Source: Bacillota bacterium (GTDB taxonomy: Bacteria > Bacillota > Clostridia > DSM-8532). Taken from it: a stretch of 52,712 nt of DNA. The notes below the pieces were generated by a model that ran no database searches, was not told where the DNA came from, and was given only the letters and a program-made list of their open reading frames with translations. Within the stretch, counting starts at the first letter, position 1. Every line of letters begins with the position of its first letter. The stretch covers positions 1 to 52,712 of the forward strand of contig JAEXRM010000114.1 in assembly GCA_023440865.1 (NCBI GenBank), written 5' to 3'. Both the position numbers and the translations under genes were made by a program. Positions 1-8,873 of this stretch are shown here, in pieces.

Positions 1-24
1 GGAGCCGGCCCGAAGGCCGGCTCC
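1..24 (-). terminator. Stem of the ppdK intrinsic terminator
   Basis: A perfect 10-bp GC-rich inverted repeat closed by a tetraloop starts at the window edge, about 27 bp past the ppdK stop codon. Read on the minus strand it is a stable hairpin in the right place to end the ppdK transcript. The expected U-tract would lie outside the window, so the call rests on the stem and its position. Confidence 0.7.
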
Positions 25-51
25 ATGGATGCTGTTCTTGGTCACTCCGGG

Positions 52-2694
<2,643 letters not shown>

Positions 2695-2757
2695 ATGTCT
2701 CCTCCTTGTGTTGTGGCAGTCCGGCATGGATGCTGGCATCAGGGTTGAAAACCGGTC

Positions 2758-3426
2758 TCATGGCGTTGTATTCAGCCTGTCGCGGATGCCCAGCGCCTGA
2801 AAGACGAGTTTTGTCGTATCCTGGATGTCGCCGCAACTCTGTATGTTCAACAGACGCTGGCCGGCTGCATAATAGGTGATGACGGGGCTTGTCTGCTCGT
2901 GAAAGATCCGCAGCCGGCTCATGACTGTCTCCGGCAGATCATCATCCCGCTGCCGGAGCGGACGGGCGCACCGGTCGCATGCGCCGCCACGCCGGGGGGG
3001 TCTGGCTGTCAGGTGATACACTTCGCCGCATCCCGGGCATATGCGCCGGCCCGATATTCTGTCCACAATCGCGTCGTCATCCAGAAGCAGGTTGACCACG
3101 ACATCGAGCTTCGTGTTTCGTCTGGACAGCATTTCATCGAGCCAGTACGCCTGGTTGACCGTCCGCGGGAATCCATCCAGGATAAAGCCCGCCCGGCAGT
3201 CCTCGCGGTCCAGACGTTCCTCGACGATATGCACCGTGACCTCGTCCGGCACAAGCATTCCCTGGTTCAGATAGGATTTGACGAGAAGGCCCAATGCGGT
3301 CTGATTGGCGATGTTCTCGCGGAACATGTCACCCGTGGAAATGTGGGGCACAGCGAGTGCCTCGGACAACAGCGTGGCCTGGCTTCCTTTGCCGACACCA
3401 GGCGCGCCCAGCAACATGATCTTCAT
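2758..3426 (-). CDS. adk: Adenylate kinase with zinc-type LID
   Basis: This 222-aa protein catalyses ATP + AMP = 2 ADP. The P-loop is GAPGVGKG (residues 7-14, with Val where Ala is usual), followed by the AMP-site STGDMFR and the GFPRT motif at about 85-89. The LID carries four cysteines (130, 133, 150, 153) in a C-x2-C...C-x2-C pattern, the structural zinc site of Gram-positive Adk. The start at 3426 follows AGGAGGAAAACAC, and an upstream in-frame ATG is less well placed. Adk usually sits in the ribosomal-protein cluster after secY. Here it sits next to ppdK, so it may be a second copy serving PPi/AMP turnover, although the rest of the genome is not visible. Confidence 0.95.
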   Translation of the reverse strand: MKIMLLGAPGVGKGSQATLLSEALAVPHISTGDMFRENIANQTALGLLVKSYLNQGMLVPDEVTVHIVEERLDREDCRAGFILDGFPRTVNQAYWLDEMLSRRNTKLDVVVNLLLDDDAIVDRISGRRICPGCGEVYHLTARPPRRGGACDRCARPLRQRDDDLPETVMSRLRIFHEQTSPVITYYAAGQRLLNIQSCGDIQDTTKLVFQALGIRDRLNTTP

Positions 3427-3533
3427 GTGTTTTCCTCCTGTCATCCTCTTTCATGATGTTCCCAGTGCGTATCCATCCATCCTGCCGGACGGCGCACGGT
3501 GCGTGACAAAGTCTTCTGACCGGGCCTGCGGAT

Positions 3534-4040
3534 TCACAGAGCTTCGTTCATGCGGGTCAACCAGTTTTCGATTTCCTGCGTTTCCCGTGCCGTATCCACC
3601 ATCGTCCGCAACGCGTCCTGCATGTCCGGGTTCCCTGCCGCACAGAGTCTGGCGGCCAGAAGACCGGCCTCCCGCCCCCCATCCACAGCCATGGTGGCGA
3701 CGGGCACACCCGAAGGCATCTGCACGATGGACAGGAACGAATCCAGCCCATCCAAGGCGCGTGTCCTAACAGGGACGCCAATGACGGGCAGGCAGGTCAT
3801 GGAGGCGACCATGCCGGGCAGGTGCGCGGATCCGCCCGCGCCGGCGATGATGACTGTCAGGCCGCGCTCCTGTGCCGTCCTTGCGTACTCGACCATGCGT
3901 AACGGCGTGCGATGAGCCGACAGCACCACCACCTCATGGGGAATGCCGAGTGAAAGCAAGACCGCTGCAGCCTGCTGCATGACAGGATAATCCGAATCAC
4001 TGCCCATGACGATGCCAACCTGGACGATGCCAACCTGCAT
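3534..4040 (-). CDS. purE: N5-carboxyaminoimidazole ribonucleotide mutase (PurE)
   Basis: This 168-aa enzyme of de novo purine synthesis converts N5-CAIR to CAIR. Class I PurE motifs are complete: GSDSDYPVM near the N-terminus, SAHRTP for phosphate/ribose binding, and GAGGSAHLPGM. The start at 4040 is set by AAAGGAG eight bases upstream. The N-terminus contains an exact in-frame duplication (QVGIV twice), so it has five extra residues before the conserved GSDSD. It lies 31 bp after purK, the usual pairing, since PurK makes its substrate. Confidence 0.96.
   Translation of the reverse strand: MQVGIVQVGIVMGSDSDYPVMQQAAAVLLSLGIPHEVVVLSAHRTPLRMVEYARTAQERGLTVIIAGAGGSAHLPGMVASMTCLPVIGVPVRTRALDGLDSFLSIVQMPSGVPVATMAVDGGREAGLLAARLCAAGNPDMQDALRTMVDTARETQEIENWLTRMNEAL
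4008..4037 (-). repeat. 15-bp perfect tandem duplication in the purE start region
   Basis: The unit gacgatgccaacctg occurs twice back to back (4008-4022 and 4023-4037). On the coding strand it encodes QVGIV twice, directly after the initiator Met of PurE. The reading frame is kept, so this is a five-residue insertion in the first beta-strand. Confidence 0.95.
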
Positions 4041-4071
4041 GAGGCCATCTCCTTTGCTCGATGTGTGCCTG

Positions 4072-5238
4072 TCAAGCATCTCCCAGCACCGGAGGATCCG
4101 GCAGGATCCTGATTTTCGTGGCGGCCTTCAGACAACGCGCGGCCGCCTGTTCCGCATCCGCATCAAGCACGGTCATGTGCCCCAGCTTTTTTCTATGACC
4201 GGTGACGGCTTTTCCATACAGATGGACATGGATCTCCTCTTCGCCGGCCACATCCTGCAGGCCGTCGATCCGATAGGGTCCGTTCACCTCGGGCGGCCCC
4301 AGCAGGTTGAACATGGCACAGGGGGAGCGGAGCCGGGCGGATCCCGGCGCAAGGCCGGCCAGCACGCGGACGAGCTGTTCGTATTGCGATGTCGCACAGG
4401 CCTCGATGGTGTAATGGGCCGAATTGTGCGGGCGGGGCGCGATCTCGTTGACCAGCACGGCCCCGTCGGCGGTCTGGAACAGCTCCAGGCAAAACACACC
4501 CGTATCGGCGATCGTCTGCAGGGTGCGCTGACAGACCGCGTGCACGCGCGCCTCCACCTCCGCCGTGACATCGGCCGGAACGATGGTCATCCTGAGAATG
4601 CCTTCCTCATGGACATTCTGTGCTATCGGATACACCACAACGCTTCCATCCGAGGAACGGACCGCCATCACCGACAGCTCGGAGACGAAATCGACATACT
4701 GCTCCGCCATCATGGGCATGCCATCCGGCTGGACACTCCGCTTGCGTAGCTCCGCCTCGCTTTGCACCAGCGCAACACCTTTTCCGTCATAACCGCCGAA
4801 GCGGTGTTTCAGCACGAAAGGATAGCCAAACCGCCTGGCGCTCGCCTGCAGGTCGCCGTTGTTCCGGATTTCCATGAAGTTCGGGACATCCACCCCGTTG
4901 TCCCGCAGCCGCGTTTTTTGCACGAACTTGTCCTGAATCCACAGCAAGGTGGAAGCGGAAGGGTGCGTGACATGCCCCTCCGCTTCCAATGCCAGCAGGA
5001 TCCCCGCATCGATCTGCTCGCGCTCATAAGTCACGACATCCGTTTCGGCAAAGAGTCGCCTTATGGCGCATGCATCCCCGAATCCGGATATGATCTGCTG
5101 GTCGGCGACCTGGCCTGCAGGTGAACCCGGCACCGGGTCTAGCACTGTCACACGATGCCCCGCCTGTTTGGCGGACAAGGCCAGCATTCTCCCCAATTGT
5201 CCCCCGCCAATGATGCCGAGGCGGCATGGCATGTTCAT
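4072..5238 (-). CDS. purK: N5-carboxyaminoimidazole ribonucleotide synthase (PurK)
   Basis: This 388-aa ATP-grasp enzyme uses ATP and bicarbonate to carboxylate AIR to N5-CAIR, the substrate of PurE encoded next. GIIGGGQLGRML at the N-terminus is the PurK signature. ATP-grasp features follow (FVLKHRFGGYDGKGV, then EIAPRPHNSAHYTIEA). The length is normal. Translation probably starts at 5238 after AAAGGG. Only 36 bp separate it from the PEPCK-like gene upstream, so it is probably cotranscribed with that gene and could be affected by the leader RNAs further upstream. Confidence 0.96.
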   Translation of the reverse strand: MNMPCRLGIIGGGQLGRMLALSAKQAGHRVTVLDPVPGSPAGQVADQQIISGFGDACAIRRLFAETDVVTYEREQIDAGILLALEAEGHVTHPSASTLLWIQDKFVQKTRLRDNGVDVPNFMEIRNNGDLQASARRFGYPFVLKHRFGGYDGKGVALVQSEAELRKRSVQPDGMPMMAEQYVDFVSELSVMAVRSSDGSVVVYPIAQNVHEEGILRMTIVPADVTAEVEARVHAVCQRTLQTIADTGVFCLELFQTADGAVLVNEIAPRPHNSAHYTIEACATSQYEQLVRVLAGLAPGSARLRSPCAMFNLLGPPEVNGPYRIDGLQDVAGEEEIHVHLYGKAVTGHRKKLGHMTVLDADAEQAAARCLKAATKIRILPDPPVLGDA

Positions 5239-5274
5239 ATCAGGTCATCCCTTTCCATCCGGTCGATCGGTCGA

Positions 5275-7152
5275 TTACAGCTCACGCGGCAGCAGGGTCA
5301 GGTAGTCGTCAATGGTTCCATCCCGCATGCAGCAGGCGATGATCTCCCTGCCGAGCGGATCCAGGCCAGGGGTGTCGAATTTCGCCAGTTCCTTCTTGAA
5401 GAACTGGGAGAGGAGTGCGGCGCCCGCGATGAAGCCGGACTCGCCAACTTCAGGTTGCCGATCGACCTCCAGCAGCTCCCGCGGCAGGACGGTTCCCTCC
5501 ACCTTGACGCCGGCCAGTGCATAGCCAAGCAGCGCGCACTTTGACGGACGAAGCTGATCATGACTGAACCTGGTCCCGCCGCGGCGTGCCAGATACTCGC
5601 GGGCGATCCACTGCGGCATGAACCCCACCTTGTACGCGCCGATATGCTGGTTGGGGACCAGAATGTAGTGTGTGTTGGGTGTATCGACAATCTGGCGGAG
5701 CAGGAGGTTTGCCTGTGTGACCTGCTTTCCGGTCGCGAATGGCCAATAGGATCCCACCCCCTCGCTGCTCATGCCTTGCGTGTCGGTGATGCTCGGGTTG
5801 TCATGCCCGCGGGGCGCGACAAGCCGCCACAGCCAGGACAGGGCGGGCGGGAGAATGTGGAACAGGCCGATGATGCCGTAGGAAGGGTGTTCCTTGGTGC
5901 AAGGGGGTGTGCGAACCCCGAAGCTGCGGATATCGACTTCGATCGGCTCATTCACGATGTTGGTCACGAAGCGTCTGGGCATGATGACACGGGGATTCGG
6001 GCAGGGCTTTCCCGGTGCGTCGAGCGCATGTTCCCACAGCAGGCAGGTGGATCCCGGCACCGAATCGTAGTTGATGAAGATCAGGGGTTCCCGGGGATGG
6101 ATGCACATTTCCTCAAGGTACGGATCCGTGTTGTACTTCTTGATGTGATTCGTCCGGAGAAACCAGCCTTTTTCCGCATCGGTGACAACCAGTTTTCGGC
6201 TGTTGTTCTGCAGCTGCGGATGGCAGAGCGCCATGTCATCGGTAACGGGGCGCAGTTCACAGGTTTCCGCAATCTCAATGTACTGCTTCCCGCCGGTCAC
6301 CACATTGCGGGATAGCAGGATCCTGCCATCGAGTTCACGGTGGATCTCCTCGATCATCTCGCTTTTGCCGCCGCCGCTTGCGCCCTCGTGCATGATGGTG
6401 ATGGCATTGTCATAGGGGGGCGTGACCTTCACCGTGGAACCGTGGGCCGTGATCCAGCCCTCCTCCTCGCCGATCTTGATCAGGACGCCGTAGACGCCTT
6501 TCTTGGCGCTTGGTCCCGGATACAGGTTGTAGGAGAACAGCTCGTACATGTCGTCCTGCCTGTTGTGGACCACCATCTGCCTGCCGGAGAAATGCGTATA
6601 GCGGAAGGTTGGGGCAAGATAGATGATGGCCATGGGCTTGAAGCCGTCCGGCACCTTGCTGGCGGGGATGAATCCCTGCAGATCCGACAAGCCGGCGGCA
6701 AAGAAACCGGCATTTTCCGGTGCGACAAGCAGTGCCGGGTAGCCAAGCTCTTCCCCACCCGCCATGAAGGGCATCACCAGAAGATTCTGGGTTGCCAGCC
6801 ATTCGAATGTCCTGGCCCTGAGCGTGCCGAAGTCCTCCTTGTAGCGGTGCTTGTAGCGCTCCTTGTCCGACTCGGCCTCATCGGCGATGACCATGCAGTC
6901 CGGATCCCGGCGTCTCATGTAGATGTCGGTGTAGTTGACAACGGCACCGTTTTTACAGCGTGCCACCGTTGCTTCGACCACACGGCCCCTGTTTGGGACA
7001 TCGTAGGCCACCTCGAAGAGCGTGGTTCCGGGGCCGCCCATTGCGTGTTCGAGCAGTTCGGCACGCGTTTCCGGGACCATGATGTCCATCCCCTTCCGAA
7101 CAAGCAGGGACAAGTCGGCGGGCAGGTGCATGCTTGCGATTGTCTGATTCAT
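5275..7152 (-). CDS. PEPCK/HPr-kinase-like P-loop protein, probably DUF4914 family
   Basis: This is a 625-aa protein with no signal peptide or clear membrane segment. A P-loop GASGGGKSE lies at residues 257-265, preceded by ITIMHE. The form G-x-S-G-x-G-K-S-E resembles HPr kinase and the PEP carboxykinase superfamily more than ordinary Walker A motifs. Later conserved-looking blocks include FINYDSVPGST, VIMPRRFV and YILVPNQHIGAYKVGF. From memory this matches the uncharacterised DUF4914 family; a database search was not possible. The activity is unknown, and PEPCK-like phosphotransfer is inference. The start overlaps the stop of the upstream 151-aa gene as ATGA, implying translational coupling, with AGAGGTGG as ribosome site. 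It is followed closely by purK. A classical PEPCK is unlikely because the GTP-PEPCK ACGKTN and ATP-PEPCK GLSGTGKT forms are absent. Confidence 0.75.
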   Translation of the reverse strand: MNQTIASMHLPADLSLLVRKGMDIMVPETRAELLEHAMGGPGTTLFEVAYDVPNRGRVVEATVARCKNGAVVNYTDIYMRRRDPDCMVIADEAESDKERYKHRYKEDFGTLRARTFEWLATQNLLVMPFMAGGEELGYPALLVAPENAGFFAAGLSDLQGFIPASKVPDGFKPMAIIYLAPTFRYTHFSGRQMVVHNRQDDMYELFSYNLYPGPSAKKGVYGVLIKIGEEEGWITAHGSTVKVTPPYDNAITIMHEGASGGGKSEMIEEIHRELDGRILLSRNVVTGGKQYIEIAETCELRPVTDDMALCHPQLQNNSRKLVVTDAEKGWFLRTNHIKKYNTDPYLEEMCIHPREPLIFINYDSVPGSTCLLWEHALDAPGKPCPNPRVIMPRRFVTNIVNEPIEVDIRSFGVRTPPCTKEHPSYGIIGLFHILPPALSWLWRLVAPRGHDNPSITDTQGMSSEGVGSYWPFATGKQVTQANLLLRQIVDTPNTHYILVPNQHIGAYKVGFMPQWIAREYLARRGGTRFSHDQLRPSKCALLGYALAGVKVEGTVLPRELLEVDRQPEVGESGFIAGAALLSQFFKKELAKFDTPGLDPLGREIIACCMRDGTIDDYLTLLPREL

Positions 7153-7604
7153 GCTTCCACCTCTGCATCCAGCCGGGCCAGGACCGCCAGGAAAATGAGG
7201 GACAGTGCACTTGTTGCGGCCCGGCCCGCCCCATCCTGCGGCGCCGTATCCTGCAGGCGGCCCTGCTCCTGGCCATCCGCGGACACCTGGATCGAACACC
7301 AGTCATACAGGGCGGTGAGGAAACCATGGAACAACCTGCGGAATTCCCTCTCATCCTGCAGCTTGTGGGTCGCCAGTCTGTTTTGGACGGCATCCAGCAT
7401 CATATGGGGGATGCGCCAGATGTCCACATAGCCTGCATCGTTGAGATACAGCTGCAGAAAGCGTTCATGGGCCAAACACGCCGCATCGTGCCGGAACTGT
7501 TCCAGCACCGAGTAAAACGCCGGGCAGTTGACCAACGAAAGCAGGTTGTCGCAGGTCTGGATTGTCTCGAGGGATACGATCCTGGCAGTGGATGCACATT
7601 TCAT
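7149..7604 (-). CDS. Hypothetical protein, 151 aa, coupled to the PEPCK-like gene
   Basis: I do not recognise this protein. It starts MKCASTARIVSLETIQ, is predicted soluble and mostly helical, contains several Cys and His residues, and ends with a Leu/Ala-rich segment (SALSLIFLAVLARLDAEVEA) that could pack as an amphipathic helix. The start at 7604 is set by AAAGGAAGG six bases upstream. Its stop overlaps the next start (ATGA), so it is probably made in fixed ratio with the PEPCK-like protein and may be a partner or regulator of it. The message begins with the second structured leader (7743-7840) and has an unusually long 5' segment after the leader terminator. Confidence 0.8.
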   Translation of the reverse strand: MKCASTARIVSLETIQTCDNLLSLVNCPAFYSVLEQFRHDAACLAHERFLQLYLNDAGYVDIWRIPHMMLDAVQNRLATHKLQDEREFRRLFHGFLTALYDWCSIQVSADGQEQGRLQDTAPQDGAGRAATSALSLIFLAVLARLDAEVEA

Positions 7605-7742
7605 GGGGAACCTTCCTTTCACACGTGGCACATGACGATGTGGATGATGCAGACGAGGCGGATGGCATGGATGAAGCGGATGGTGTGGTGATCGGCTGCC
7701 TGGTGCAATGTGAAGTGACCGTTTCGCCCTCCTTTTGCCCCG
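7605..7742 (-). other. 138-nt CAT-rich leader segment between terminator and start codon
   Basis: Between the U-tract of the upstream terminator and the ribosome site of the 151-aa gene lies a repetitive minus-strand tract of CATCC/CATC words. Read in frame with the downstream gene it would encode a His/Pro-rich run (HHPLHPCHPPRLHHPHRH), but no ATG with a ribosome site opens that frame after the terminator. It is most simply an untranslated leader, though a non-ATG start cannot be excluded. Confidence 0.45.
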
Positions 7743-7840
7743 AAAAAAAACCAACGCCTTCCTCACGCTCGAGGAGAGGGCGTTGGCATACACTTCGTCA
7801 CGTTGCAACAACGGTACGGGATGGTCTTCCAACATGCTGG
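7743..7840 (-). promoter_or_regulatory. Candidate riboswitch-like leader, copy A, with terminator
   Basis: On the minus strand, GTTGGAAGACCATC is followed by CGTACCGTT, a short loop, AACGTGACG and GTATGCCAAC. A strong hairpin (GCCAACGCC pairing with GGCGTTGGT) and eight T residues complete an intrinsic terminator at 7743-7787. The 50-nt core (7783-7832) matches copy B at 43 of 50 positions with no gaps. CGTT/AACG forms a small hairpin. The 5' GTTGG can pair with CCAAC, which is also the 5' arm of the terminator, so the two folds exclude each other. It does not match any riboswitch class I can name. It lies between the DUF2294 gene and the 151-aa gene. Confidence 0.75.
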
Positions 7841-7889
7841 TTTTTTGTTCGCATGCATGATTCGATTCGTGTGGTCAAAATCGTGCGGA

Positions 7890-8249
7890 CTACTCGAATA
7901 GATCCTCAATGCTTCGACTGGCCGTGATGACGATGATCTTCTCGCCGGTCTTCGTGCTGACGTCGGAATGGGTGCTGATGACATCCACGTCCAAAATGTC
8001 GCGGATCAATGAGATCAGGTAGGGGCGTGCATTCTCGAACAGCATCATCCGCACCTTCTTCAGCAGCTCCACGCCCTGTCCGTTTTCAGACAGTTTTTGC
8101 TCGGATTGGCTGAGGAAGCCCTTGAGCCGAATGATGATGAGGTCCTGCAGGATTTGCGTCCTGATTTGTTTCGGTCCCCGCCCCATGTATTCGACTTCAA
8201 ATTGGCTGACCGCATCGCTGATGCGGGCTTCAGCCTGCCCTTTCGTCAC
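7890..8249 (-). CDS. DUF2294 / MpsC-like protein
   Basis: This 119-aa small soluble protein belongs to the DUF2294 family, also named MpsC after the third gene of the staphylococcal mps locus, whose MpsAB part takes up bicarbonate. Family features are visible: KGQAEARISDAVSQFEVEYMGRGP at the start, then ILQDLIIIRLKGFLSQSEQ, and near the end ISTHSDVSTKTGEKIIVIT. The true start is a GTG at 8249 with GAGGAGG six bases upstream; an upstream ATG would begin inside the leader terminator. No mpsAB genes are visible nearby. The gene is controlled by leader copy B, whose U-tract ends about 4 nt before the ribosome site. The biochemical role is unknown. Confidence 0.88.
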   Translation of the reverse strand: MTKGQAEARISDAVSQFEVEYMGRGPKQIRTQILQDLIIIRLKGFLSQSEQKLSENGQGVELLKKVRMMLFENARPYLISLIRDILDVDVISTHSDVSTKTGEKIIVITASRSIEDLFE

Positions 8250-8265
8250 AGTGTGCCTCCTCTCG

Positions 8266-8360
8266 AAAAAAGCCAATGCAAATCATCCGGTGGGATGAAT
8301 TGCATTGGCTTACGCTGCGTCACGTTGTCAGAACGGTACGCGATGGTCTTCCAATTGCTT
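8266..8360 (-). promoter_or_regulatory. Candidate riboswitch-like leader, copy B, with terminator
   Basis: The minus strand reads ATTGGAAGACCATC, CGTACCGTT, a five-base loop, AACGTGACG, GTAAGCCAAT, then a terminator (GCCAATGCAA pairing with TTGCATTGGC, second inner stem TCATCC/GGATGA) and six T residues (8266-8309). The core spans 8305-8354. Compared with copy A the competing stem changes from GTTGG:CCAAC to ATTGG:CCAAT, a compensatory change that keeps pairing. The element lies about 130 nt downstream of the likely transcription start and immediately before the DUF2294 ribosome site. Confidence 0.75.
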
Positions 8361-8490
8361 GCGGTCAGGTGTGCCGCTTCCTGCCCGGCAGCCACAATAC
8401 CAGAATTCACAGTCTGCAAATCTGATGCGATCGGTGCCGCCGAGCCTGAGGCATATGCGGGAATGAATTTCTTATGACGATTCCATGCAA

Positions 8491-8519
8491 AATATACATG
8501 ATATCCATTCGTATGTCAA
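8491..8519 (-). promoter_or_regulatory. Promoter of leader B and the DUF2294 gene
   Basis: On the minus strand a perfect -35 TTGACA (8514-8519) is separated by 17 bp from -10 TATATT (8491-8496). Transcription should start near 8484, giving a leader of about 235 nt that contains element B. This is one of the best sigma-A promoter matches in the window. Confidence 0.85.
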
Positions 8520-8873
8520 TACGGAAATGGTGGAGGCAGAACAAATTGCAGGATGCGAATGGGCGGCTTGCAGGGTGACTGCTTCGTCCCATGCATGAAG
8601 GGACTCCGGCAATGCAACAGGGGTCGATGCGGTGCTGCCGCGCCGACCGTGCAAAATCGTGTCGGAAATCGTCAATATCATGGTGGCGAAGCTGTCTGCC
8701 TCGCAATAGGATGGTGGCAAAGGTCCGCACGTTCTCTGACATGCATCGGGTCGATCCGCAGGTTGAGACGCCGACCGCGGACAGACACAACAGCATTCCC
8801 CGGCATGCGCCTGCACACGCCGGCATATGCTGCGCACATACCGGGCAGGACATCCGCAACGGGAGGGTTCCCC
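8520..8873. other. Intergenic stretch before the GH31 gene
   Basis: No coding region is supported here. Open frames cross it but lack ribosome sites and run through the divergent promoter. It must contain the plus-strand GH31 promoter, for which I see no convincing -35/-10 pair. Only the GGGAGGG ribosome site at 8861-8867 is clear. Confidence 0.5.

Noticed and set aside
7465..7668. 67-aa minus-strand frame overlapping the 151-aa gene
   Set aside because: It is in another frame and the ribosome site at 7610 fits only the 151-aa gene.
7743..8360. T-box or other known riboswitch class for the twin leaders
   Set aside because: They lack the T-box sequence (TGGNACCGCG-like) and the signatures of FMN, TPP, cobalamin, SAM, lysine, glycine, purine, fluoride and ZTP aptamers that I can recall.
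8407..8859. 150-aa minus-strand frame upstream of the DUF2294 gene
   Set aside because: It crosses the strong promoter at 8491-8519, has no ribosome site and no recognisable features.
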